The notes beneath the pieces are model-generated. The model saw only the letters and a list, made by a program, of their open reading frames with translations. It was not told the origin of the DNA and did not search any database. Shown here piece after piece: positions 17,424 through 24,956 of a DNA stretch of 64,000 nt. The stretch's first letter is position 1; every line of letters begins with the position of its first letter. This DNA is from Tatumella punctata (GTDB taxonomy: Bacteria; Pseudomonadota; Gammaproteobacteria; Enterobacterales; Enterobacteriaceae). The stretch covers positions 87,459 through 151,458 of the forward strand of contig NZ_BAAAFW010000037.1 of the NCBI RefSeq assembly GCF_039523735.1, in the 5' to 3' direction. Made by a program: the position numbers and the translations under genes.

Positions 17424-18376
17424 AATGCACTCATTCCCTGTCGTAATCCTTTCACCGGCATCACCGGCGTTAAACGCACTTCAAAGGTTTTCAGGTCAAA
17501 ATCTCCTGTCGCCCTGGTCGCACTTTTGGTCGAAAAATCCCCCAGAGGTGCGATGTAATGCACTCTGGCTTCGATTAACTGGTTATTCAGTGCCGGTACC
17601 CTGAGTTTAATCAGGTCACCTTTCCTGACATGAGCCAGAATATCTTCACGCAGATTAAAAATAAAATACGCCTGGTGAAGACGGACCAGAGTCAGCAGCG
17701 GGCTGGATGCACTCAGCAGCTCCCCGACTTCTGCCGGTATCGGCCCGACCTCGCCAGATACCGGAGCCCTGACAACCAGATCATCGGTCTGGGCTTTGAC
17801 TTCAAGTAACTGTTGTTCGGCTTCATCCAGCTGTGCGGCATAAATATCACGCTGTTGCAGACGATCGCCATGCAGCCCTTCATCCAGATTCGCACGGGCA
17901 CTTTGCATTGACTGCAATGCCGTATTACGCGCATTACGCGCATTATCCAGGGCCTGTGCCGAAATATATCCCTTTTCAGCAATTTTCTGCTGACGGTTAT
18001 ATTCATCCCTGGCATTCTGGTAATCAGAGGTAGCAGAAGCCAGTGCCGCCCGCAGATTACGAATACTCTCTTCACGGGTACCACTCAGAGATAAATCAAG
18101 TTGCGCTTTTGCCTGGTCCCTGGCAGCCTGTGCAGCCCGTAACTGTGCTATCAGTTCAGGTGCATCCAGTTTCATCAGCACTTGTCCGGCTTGTACATCA
18201 TCGCCCCGTTCAACCAGCCGTTGCACAACCCGCCCTTTTGCCTTAGAAGCAACAATCACTTCCGGTGCATCAACTTCTCCTTGTAATAATAACCCCTGGT
18301 TTTGTGCCCTGAAAAAAATCGCCAGCGATACTACTGCGACCATTAATAACACCGTAAGTATTATTTTTTTATTCAT
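17405..18376 (-). CDS. HlyD/EmrA-type membrane fusion protein
   Basis: This 323-residue periplasmic adaptor has one N-terminal membrane anchor (about residues 5-23), a split lipoyl domain (EVIVASKAKGRVVQRLVERGDDVQAGQ and later VRAPVSGEVG), a helical hairpin of about 110 residues between its halves, and a beta-barrel domain. It links an inner-membrane transporter to an outer-membrane channel. It is the first gene of the operon with two ABC-2 permeases. The start is preceded by GGAG at a slightly long spacing. Confidence 0.88.
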   Translation of the reverse strand: MNKKIILTVLLMVAVVSLAIFFRAQNQGLLLQGEVDAPEVIVASKAKGRVVQRLVERGDDVQAGQVLMKLDAPELIAQLRAAQAARDQAKAQLDLSLSGTREESIRNLRAALASATSDYQNARDEYNRQQKIAEKGYISAQALDNARNARNTALQSMQSARANLDEGLHGDRLQQRDIYAAQLDEAEQQLLEVKAQTDDLVVRAPVSGEVGPIPAEVGELLSASSPLLTLVRLHQAYFIFNLREDILAHVRKGDLIKLRVPALNNQLIEARVHYIAPLGDFSTKSATRATGDFDLKTFEVRLTPVMPVKGLRQGMSALWQWQH

Positions 18377-18800
18377 TCTGACTGCTCCGCCATCCGGTAT
18401 ATCTGTTCCATCATCATTACTCTGTAGTCTGACATAAATCTAGCATAGAGCATTGATATAGATTATGCATAAGGAGTTTTCGTGAATATCAGGGGACATT
18501 TTTTAAAAAATGTAATTTGATGAAATCATCTGCTCTGGAAGTCAGACTGCGAAATAAAAATGCATCTCCTGTGCATTATATTTTCGGATAGGATGATATA
18601 TATCCTGAGGTAAGTTATTTATGTCGTTAAATATACATATAAAACAATATGGCACCAGTAATGGCATTTTTACGCGGTGTCAGGCGATGATATTTCCCTT
18701 TCGCCGATAAAACGTTCATTAGTCCGCGGAGAAAGGTGATCTTATCATGGTTTATATGGCACATCGTCGCCGGTGAAAGAACACCGGCATTGAAGGTGTT
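18377..18800. other. 424-bp region with no clear gene; palindromes
   Basis: The stretch between the HlyD operon promoter and yqfB is AT-rich. It holds an 18-base perfect palindrome ACATTTTTTAAAAAATGT at 18496-18513 and an AGGAT..ATCCT repeat near 18592. A 12-codon frame begins at GTG 18482 with an AAGGAGTTTTC ribosome site and runs through the palindrome, but so short a peptide cannot be supported. A weak hairpin (AACACC / GGTGTT) at 18780-18800 may end yqfB transcription. Confidence 0.4.
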
Positions 18801-19121
18801 TCAGTCTGCAGGCTCACACAGACAGAACTCAATCACGAATAACTGTTCCGTCTGCGGATAAATGGTCGCGATAACCTTGTGTAACTGTGGCAGGCTCATA
18901 TTTTCCTGGCGGGCATGTTCCCCTGTCAGTTGTGACTGTAACACCGGCGTAATGCGGATAACCCGCAGGGTAGCAAAATACTGCTGATCATCTTGATACC
19001 CAGCCCTGAGCCGTTGGCCCGGCAAAAAACCCGCTTCGCTGTGGTCACGAATGGTGATGATCTTGCGGCCAGCCAGAATATCTGCAGAAAAAGCACGATA
19101 GAACGTAATATCAATAGCCAT
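18801..19121 (-). CDS. yqfB: YqfB, ASCH-domain N4-acetylcytidine amidohydrolase
   Basis: This 106-residue single-domain protein matches E. coli YqfB through DITFYRAFSADILAGRKIITIRD, HARQENMSLPQL and the C-terminal FVIEFCL. YqfB hydrolyses N4-acetylcytidine to cytidine, with a catalytic Lys/Thr/Glu group in the ASCH fold; the Lys of GRKIITIRD and the Glu of HARQEN are both present. It is cytoplasmic and stands alone. Confidence 0.88.
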   Translation of the reverse strand: MAIDITFYRAFSADILAGRKIITIRDHSEAGFLPGQRLRAGYQDDQQYFATLRVIRITPVLQSQLTGEHARQENMSLPQLHKVIATIYPQTEQLFVIEFCLCEPAD

Positions 19122-19181
19122 TATTCACCTGTTGATCATGATCCCGTTGCTGCCAGTCACCTGACAGCAACACCGGACATA

Positions 19182-19997
19182 TTACCAGCCTTTGACTGCA
19201 CCGCCATTAAATATAATATTCGCCGCCGCTGCCACTTCCGGTGACTGGTAGGCCTGAATAAATTTTTTCACATTAGGTGCATCTTTATTATCTTCGCGGG
19301 TCACAATCACATTCACATAGGGTGAGTTTTTATCTTCGATAAAGATACCATCTCTGACCGGAGACAGGCCGGTTTGCTGGAGATAGGTGGTACTGATGAT
19401 AGCGACCGTGACTTTAGGGTCATCCAGAACACGCGGTAACTGGGCGCCTTCCAGTTGCATAATATTCAGTCTGAGGGGATTACTGGTAATATCCGCAGCG
19501 GTCGGCAGTAATCCGGTGCCGCTACGCAGAGTGATCAGCTTTTCTTTCTGTAACAACAATAATGCACGGCCAAGGTTGGTCGGATCATTGGGAATAGCAA
19601 TGGTATCTCCGCTTTTCAGTTCAGAGACATTATGGATTTTTCGTGAATATCCGGCCATCGGAAACACAAAGGTGTTAGCTACCGCCACCAGGTGATATCC
19701 CCGCGCCTGGTTATCTTCTGCCAGGAAAGGCCGGTGCTGAAATACGTTTGCATCCAGCTCTTTATTAGCCGTAGGATCATTTGGTAATAATGAACCACTG
19801 AATCCGACTAAATCAACATGCAGGCCATACTTTTTCAGAGCAACCTGTTTGGCGACTTCTGCCACATCCTGCTCTGCTCCGTTAATAACACCGACTCTTA
19901 TATGGTTACTGTCTTCGCTGGTTTTATCACAGGCCGTCAGTAAACTACCGGCCACCAGCAATAATGCGGGGAAAAATAATTTCAAAGATTTACTCAC
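19182..19997 (-). CDS. nlpA: NlpA lipoprotein (MetQ-family substrate-binding protein)
   Basis: This 271-residue protein has a lipoprotein signal with lipobox LLTAC (Cys23). The mature part follows E. coli NlpA almost throughout (RVGVINGAEQDVAEVAKQ, DANVFQHRPFL, NDPTNLGRALLLLQKEKLI and the terminal FNGGAV). NlpA is an inner-membrane-anchored paralogue of the methionine-binding protein MetQ. No metN or metI ABC genes are adjacent, as in E. coli, where nlpA is also an orphan. It probably binds methionine or its derivatives. Confidence 0.92.
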   Translation of the reverse strand: MSKSLKLFFPALLLVAGSLLTACDKTSEDSNHIRVGVINGAEQDVAEVAKQVALKKYGLHVDLVGFSGSLLPNDPTANKELDANVFQHRPFLAEDNQARGYHLVAVANTFVFPMAGYSRKIHNVSELKSGDTIAIPNDPTNLGRALLLLQKEKLITLRSGTGLLPTAADITSNPLRLNIMQLEGAQLPRVLDDPKVTVAIISTTYLQQTGLSPVRDGIFIEDKNSPYVNVIVTREDNKDAPNVKKFIQAYQSPEVAAAANIIFNGGAVKGW

Positions 19998-20097
19998 CTG
20001 TGCTCCGTCATTTATTGCAGAATGTAAACGTTCATGATAATGACATAATCGCCCGGCGGGGAGAAGCCGTTACTCTGTGTATTTTATATAAGAAAAT

Positions 20098-20132
20098 CAT
20101 CCTTAATATTCCCCGGAAGAATATTAAGGATG
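20098..20132 (-). terminator. Terminator of the carboxylesterase gene
   Basis: A perfect 14-pair stem CATCCTTAATATTC / GAATATTAAGGATG has a 7-base loop. On the minus strand it is followed by ATTTTCTT. It lies 30 bases beyond the esterase stop codon. Confidence 0.85.
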
Positions 20133-20161
20133 CGCCGGACAGGGCAGGAAATAGTCACCGA

Positions 20162-20869
20162 TCAGGGTGTTTCCTGGCGGAATAACCACTGTCTGAAATC
20201 TTTTATTTCATCAAGACTGATCGTATGCCCCATTCCCGGATAAGTTTTAAAGACCACCGACGGGGTAAAATCTGTCAGCTGTTTTACTGCCTGCTGGCCG
20301 GTTTTCAGAGGAATACGCTGATCGGCCTCACCATGACCAACAAACACATGCAGCTGCTTCGCTGCTTCAACCGGTACCTCAGCAGGACTGAACCCATCCG
20401 GTAAACGACCACTGAAAATTGCCGCACCATGAAACAACTGTGGGTGTGTCAGAGCGACCGCATAGGTCATCACCGCTCCCTGGCTGAACCCCCCCAGATA
20501 CGTATGTGCCGGTGAAATATGGTACTGATGCTGTAGCGCCTGCACAGTTTTTACCACCGCATTGCCGCTTTCTGTAACATCAGATGCCGCCTGAGATTCA
20601 CTGACATTATTCCGATACCACTGGTAGCTGTCACCGGCTACAGGTAACGGTGCCCGCAAGGAAACCACTAGCATGTTGCCCGGCACAATCACCGGAAAAT
20701 CATTAAAATCCTGCTCATTCGCCCCGTAGCCGTGCATCATAACCAGCATTGACGGATCCGGCCCCGGCTGGGCTGCGGGCATAAATAAATAGCTTAAATC
20801 GGTGGCCCCCGCCAGTGGCGCAGCCAGCAATCCGCCACATACCCCGAGCACCGCAAAATATTTTTTCAC
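20162..20869 (-). CDS. Exported phospholipase/carboxylesterase family hydrolase
   Basis: This 235-residue alpha/beta hydrolase has a Sec signal (about residues 1-22, ending AGAT). The catalytic triad is visible as Ser in GGFSQGAV (nucleophile elbow), Asp in GHGEADQRIP and His in GMGHTIS. The oxyanion strand LVMMHGYGAN is also conserved. The family (YpfH/EstB-like) cleaves short acyl esters or lysophospholipids; the signal peptide places this member in the periplasm, which is less common. It lies downstream of a FUSC transporter gene on the same strand. Confidence 0.85.
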   Translation of the reverse strand: MKKYFAVLGVCGGLLAAPLAGATDLSYLFMPAAQPGPDPSMLVMMHGYGANEQDFNDFPVIVPGNMLVVSLRAPLPVAGDSYQWYRNNVSESQAASDVTESGNAVVKTVQALQHQYHISPAHTYLGGFSQGAVMTYAVALTHPQLFHGAAIFSGRLPDGFSPAEVPVEAAKQLHVFVGHGEADQRIPLKTGQQAVKQLTDFTPSVVFKTYPGMGHTISLDEIKDFRQWLFRQETP

Positions 20870-20905
20870 TTGATTACCTCAATATGTCTTTTTTCCGAAG
20901 TACTG

Positions 20906-22981
20906 TCATTCGATATCATCTGACAGGTACCCTTGTCCCTGAGAAATTTTCCATCGTACTCCCGGAAACAGTGCTAACCGGATATTAAATAAAAAATAGA
21001 ATGGCATATAAAGCGTATTATTTTCCTTTACCCGCAACTCCATGACTGACAGTACCTTTTCAAGCTCGCGTAATAAATGCCCGCCGGGTAACTCATGGAT
21101 GTTTTTCAACCGCCTTTTCAGGTAAAGATTAATTTCGTGAAATAAAGGCTCAGTTTTTATCCCGTATTGCTGAATAATCTGAAAATGACGCCCATAAAAA
21201 TCAAAAAGATTAGCCCCCAGCCACAACTCAGTAATCAGATTATTTTCTATCGTCATACTGATTGCCGGGTCAGCTTTGTTACGTGGCAGAATAATATTGA
21301 TTCTGTCCAGCATCCGCTGAATGAACTGCTGACGTTGCAGCAGCGAGGCCTGCTGCAGACGGATATCGATTATTAGCTGTAGTAATTCACGGATCCCCGC
21401 CCTGAGAGCTCTTTTGGCAGTCCAGGAGGGACGTTTATTACGTATCATTAAAGTAACAACCAGCGAAATAATAATCCCGACCATTGTCGATATTGCTGCA
21501 TTGATCGTTGTCAGAGTATCGGGTGCAAAATCATGGGTCAATCCGATATATGCAGGTAACTGGGTCGCAACAATTAATCCGATAAAATTAGTCGCAGGGT
21601 TAGCGATCACCAGTCCCATGAATATCAGTGCCGGTGACAGGCAAATAATCATTGATTCAAAAGTAACGGCTGCCGGCAGCACCATCAAAGAATAGAAAAT
21701 ACTGATGGCTATCGCGATAACCATGCCTTTCATAAAAATACGCATACCACCCACCGGGCTGTCGTGGGTGGCGAAGAAAGAGCAGGTCACCGCGGCGATC
21801 ATTGCCGCATTTGCTCCGCTGTGCCAGCCACTGCCAATCCAGAACAGGCAAGCCAGTAACGTAGCAATAAAGGCAGTGAATGCAGACAAGGCATTCATTC
21901 CTTTATCAATATACTTTTTCCTGTGGATTGCTTCAGCACCCTCAGGACGTTTTTTCAGCCGGGATAAGCGGACCCCGACGCCGTGATAAGCCGTCAGAAT
22001 ACGGACAACATTTTGTAAGCGATCAATCAGACCGGTAAACAGCAGACTTTCTTCGGTACTCATCCTGTTTTCCAGGAAATGCTGTTCAATCATACTCCGC
22101 GTATGTGCCAGTTGCCGGGTTACCGACGCACTGTCCTCACCGGCCGCATCATCCAGCCAGGCGAGGAAGCGGCAGACACTGTTATGGACAAATTCCGGCA
22201 ACCGGATATTGTCAGCAGCCAGTAAATTCAGTCGTTTTTCGATCGCGGTCAGTGTCGGCACCAGGTAGGATAAATGCTGATATTGCGCCGATACCAGTCT
22301 TACCAGACGCTGAACCTGGTTGGCTTCATAGGCACAGTGGGTCATCAGTACTTCCACACTCAGCGGATAGTTAGCCATCTGAACCAGAATCTGGTCACGC
22401 TCAGGGGAGCCGGCCGACGAATGCTGCCTGAGTAAAGAACCACAGAGTTTTTTCCCCTGCTGATACCAGTTATTGACACTGTTTTCCAGCAACGACTTCA
22501 TACTGACCGGGAAAATCAGTACATGGACCAGGCTGCTGATAATAATCCCAACGGCAACCTCTTCGATACGGGAAATTACAGTGTAAGTAATCGCCGAAGG
22601 AGTAGCCACATCCGGAAACCCCATGATCGCGGCACTGTAACCTGCCAGCATAAAAATATAACTTTTCGGTGTACGATCCCGTAAAGACAGATACAGACAA
22701 ACAGCAACCCAGGCTGAAACCGCCAGACTGAACAGTACCGGGGACATCACGGTCACCGGGTAGATCAGAAATATAAACATCCCCCCGAGTACCGTCCCGG
22801 CCAGCCTGAAAAACGATTTTGAAACAGTAGAGGCAGTGTAAATCTGTGAAACCACATAGACGGTGGTAAGAGACCAGGTCGGTTTTTCCAGGTTCAGCCT
22901 GAGTGCCAGATAAAAGGCCAGAAAAGCCGCAAGTGTCGTTTTTAACGAAAAAATAAACGCACTTTTTGTCAAAAAGTTCAT
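20906..22981 (-). CDS. FUSC-family efflux protein, orphan
   Basis: This 691-residue protein has two membrane blocks (about residues 10-170 and 365-510) separated and followed by helical cytoplasmic regions. The motifs LEKPTWSLTTVYVVSQ and GGMRIFMKGMVIA and the overall plan fit the fusaric-acid-resistance/aromatic acid exporter family, related to but distinct from the AaeB-like protein at 10749. The start at 22981 is the first ATG after an AT-rich promoter region. The exported compound is unknown. The exported esterase lies 36 bases downstream and could be cotranscribed. Confidence 0.8.
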   Translation of the reverse strand: MNFLTKSAFIFSLKTTLAAFLAFYLALRLNLEKPTWSLTTVYVVSQIYTASTVSKSFFRLAGTVLGGMFIFLIYPVTVMSPVLFSLAVSAWVAVCLYLSLRDRTPKSYIFMLAGYSAAIMGFPDVATPSAITYTVISRIEEVAVGIIISSLVHVLIFPVSMKSLLENSVNNWYQQGKKLCGSLLRQHSSAGSPERDQILVQMANYPLSVEVLMTHCAYEANQVQRLVRLVSAQYQHLSYLVPTLTAIEKRLNLLAADNIRLPEFVHNSVCRFLAWLDDAAGEDSASVTRQLAHTRSMIEQHFLENRMSTEESLLFTGLIDRLQNVVRILTAYHGVGVRLSRLKKRPEGAEAIHRKKYIDKGMNALSAFTAFIATLLACLFWIGSGWHSGANAAMIAAVTCSFFATHDSPVGGMRIFMKGMVIAIAISIFYSLMVLPAAVTFESMIICLSPALIFMGLVIANPATNFIGLIVATQLPAYIGLTHDFAPDTLTTINAAISTMVGIIISLVVTLMIRNKRPSWTAKRALRAGIRELLQLIIDIRLQQASLLQRQQFIQRMLDRINIILPRNKADPAISMTIENNLITELWLGANLFDFYGRHFQIIQQYGIKTEPLFHEINLYLKRRLKNIHELPGGHLLRELEKVLSVMELRVKENNTLYMPFYFLFNIRLALFPGVRWKISQGQGYLSDDIE

Positions 22982-23668
22982 AAGGCAGAGTAACTTAATT
23001 ATGTATTTTTTATATAATCGGCAAGTATAATACAGCCGCCTGTTGTCAGACGATAAAAAATTGTAACAGCTGTAATGAATGTACTTCCGGTGATACAGAA
23101 TATAGCAGGGACATAAAAATACCTTATATTTTGAGACTGCTGCACGTCCGGCGCATACCTTTGATTGACAGTAACAAGACAGACAATCCGGTCATTTTTT
23201 CTAACTGCTGAAGGGAATGTACGGTAACGCCCGTCATTATAATTTCCTGATTATTTAATCAGGTTGTTTTATTATTTCAGAGTGTAGCCATTGAAACAGA
23301 TTATTACTTTTATCGTCAGCTCTCTTTAGCAGTCATATTACCCGGCTTTCCGGATGCTCATAAATATAACCACAAAAAGATTATTTATTCGTGAATATCA
23401 CACAACCAGATTCACTGCTGCCTTCTGAAGATCATACCGCCTCCCCCCGGGAAATCCATTTTCTACTCAACAACCGCTGTCCGGTCAAATATTCACTGCC
23501 CGATGACTGGCATACTCACCCGGCTGATCCCAGGTATATTTCCGTAATCTTCAGGGAAACAGAAAAATGTCTGTATACTGGGTCGTACGCTGCCCGAAGA
23601 TAACGGCTGATTAAGAGTGCCCCTGCGGCAACTTCCCCCGGCCACCACGCCATTTACAGGATTGTGTC
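22982..23668. other. 687-bp intergenic region, no supported gene
   Basis: This AT-rich DNA separates the divergent FUSC and SMR genes. One open frame (GTG at 23391 to 23603, 70 codons) has no family resemblance and no ribosome site, so it is not called. A TTGACA hexamer lies at 23163-23168. No riboswitch fold of the guanidine classes was recognised before the SMR gene. Confidence 0.4.
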
Positions 23669-24004
23669 ATGTTAAAAGTATGGATTATTCTTTTCATTTC
23701 GATCGTTGCCGAAACCTTTGCCACTTCAATGATCAAATCTTCTGAAGGTTTCAGTCGTCTGCTGCCCTCGCTGGCCGTGATCTGTGGCTATATAATTTCT
23801 TTTATCGGGTTATCTCAGGTCGTTAAAGTGATGAATGTCGGGGTTGCTTATGCCGTCTGGGCGGGGGTCGGGATCTGCCTTGTTTCACTGATCTCCTGGT
23901 TCTTTTTCCGCCAGAAGCTGGATTTACCCGCCATTCTGGGCATCGGACTGATTATCAGCGGCGTGGTTGTTATCCAGCTGTTTTCAAAATCAGTCACCCA
24001 CTAA
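23669..24004 (+). CDS. Small multidrug resistance (SMR) transporter, EmrE-like
   Basis: This 111-residue, four-helix protein carries the essential membrane Glu of the SMR family in IVAETFATSMIK (Glu14 region), plus GVAYAVWAGVGI in helix 3 and GIGLIISGVVVIQL in helix 4. These act as dual-topology dimers exchanging protons for lipophilic cations or guanidinium. The W in AYAVWAG and the overall sequence favour the quaternary-ammonium (EmrE/Qac) type. It is the last ordinary gene before the accessory island. Confidence 0.88.
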   Translation: MLKVWIILFISIVAETFATSMIKSSEGFSRLLPSLAVICGYIISFIGLSQVVKVMNVGVAYAVWAGVGICLVSLISWFFFRQKLDLPAILGIGLIISGVVVIQLFSKSVTH

Positions 24005-24091
24005 TCGGGGGGGAGACCCTGCGGTCAAACCAGCAGAGACAATGCTCCTACCCACGTAATGCAGACACCGCCCTGAGTGAGGTTCTGATTT

Positions 24092-24172
24092 TCAAATAAT
24101 TCCGGGGAAAAAGGCAGATTGCGTCTGCTTAAGAATCGCGATGATCTGGCTGTCAGTAAAACGTGATCGGTG
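24092..24172 (-). pseudogene. IS3-family OrfA N-terminal remnant
   Basis: On the minus strand a short frame encodes SRFTDSQIIAILKQ, the typical opening of IS3-family OrfA helix-turn-helix proteins. It then runs out of homology and reaches a stop at 24092. Only about 20 codons remain recognisable. It directly adjoins one copy of the inverted repeat at 24180-24266. Confidence 0.7.
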
Positions 24173-24179
24173 AGCTTCG

Positions 24180-24266
24180 CTGCCTTTCGGGTCATAGAAA
24201 TCCCCCTGAATTCAGGTGAGTATAAAATTCTGCTTATAAATACACCGGCTTTTCGGGGGGATTACC
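24180..24266 (-). repeat. IS-derived inverted repeat, left copy
   Basis: Read on the minus strand, this runs GGTAATCC...AAGCAGA..TT..TACTCACCTGAATTCAG...TGACCCGAA.GGCAG. The plus strand at 36726-36811 carries the same series of blocks with about 75-80% identity. The two copies are inverted and enclose the whole secretion locus. The sequence is probably the 5' end of an IS element, because the OrfA remnant follows it here. Confidence 0.75.
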
Positions 24267-24354
24267 CAGGAACCGGGCGGTTACCCTTAAGGGCCACTGG
24301 CTGAGGAGTGTTCGGCGGGTAATAAATCCCAGCTGCAAGGGCTGGGGGCGCTGT

Positions 24355-24603
24355 TTACTGCGGACCGGATGGGGGAGATTTTCGGGCCTTAAAATAATCA
24401 ATCAGATTAAAGATGATTGCAGCTGCTGTTATAGCTGAACCAGCAATAATACTTTTGATGAAATTTTTAGTGATCTCCTCAAATGGCAAGAAAAAACCAC
24501 CTATATGTATAAAGCCAATGACAATTTTTATAAGTAAGCCCAGGAAGAAAAAGCCAACTGTAAAGTAGCTAAAAAGCAGTATATATTTGAGAACGGTTTT
24601 CAT
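24355..24603 (-). CDS. Small membrane protein, candidate CdiI-type immunity protein
   Basis: This 82-residue protein has two or three hydrophobic segments (about residues 8-35 and 48-66) and a charged, Pro-rich tail. Its ATG overlaps the stop of the upstream toxin-region frame (TGATG at 24601-24605), so translation is coupled. The position directly after a CdiA C-terminal region, the small size and the AT-rich composition compared with the upstream locus are typical of immunity genes. It has no recognised family, so the immunity role is an inference from position. Membrane immunity proteins usually match pore-forming or membrane-acting toxins. Confidence 0.55.
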   Translation of the reverse strand: MKTVLKYILLFSYFTVGFFFLGLLIKIVIGFIHIGGFFLPFEEITKNFIKSIIAGSAITAAAIIFNLIDYFKARKSPPSGPQ

Positions 24604-24956
24604 CACTTTTCGTTCCCCTGTTTTTTGATAATGCTTTTGCCTGCGTCTGTTGTAGCTTCTGAGGCGAAAGCACCTCCAACATCATAGATAAATCCTGGTG
24701 ATTCTTTTCCTATGACCGAGTTCACCAACCCTGGCGCATATTCCCCGAACTTTCCGCCGACCCATGCTCCAGCGGCGGCACTTCCAACAGCCCCGGCATC
24801 AGCTCCATCCGTAAACACAGCCCCACCTGCCGCTATGCCAACGTTCTGCCAGACACCACGGCCCGGAGCCAGTGCTCCCGTAATACCTGCCGAAGCACTC
24901 CCCCGGTAATCCCAACCTTTACTTTCATTTCCCGGCTTACTCAGATCGAACCACTG
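24603..24956 (-). pseudogene. Frame-shifted C-terminal toxin region of the CdiA-like protein
   Basis: A 117-codon frame without its own start continues the CdiA sequence in another frame. It begins QWFDLSKPGNESKGWDYRG and includes ITGALAPGRGVWQN, then GGKFGEYAPGLVNS and PGFIYDVGGAF. These motifs recur in C-terminal regions of filamentous haemagglutinin/CdiA proteins as I know them. Adding one C after GAACTC (24956-24961) would join it to the main frame and extend the protein to about 3,146 residues. A GTG at 24818 could start a 71-residue fragment, but it has no clear ribosome site. It is either a real inactivating deletion, a sequencing error or a recoding site. Confidence 0.7.

Noticed and set aside
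23391..23603. 70-codon frame upstream of the SMR gene
   Set aside because: No ribosome site, no family match and composition like non-coding DNA.
23580..23668. Possible guanidine riboswitch before the SMR gene
   Set aside because: Only one ACGG tetranucleotide is present and the paired hairpins of the mini-ykkC class, or the conserved core of the other guanidine classes, could not be drawn.
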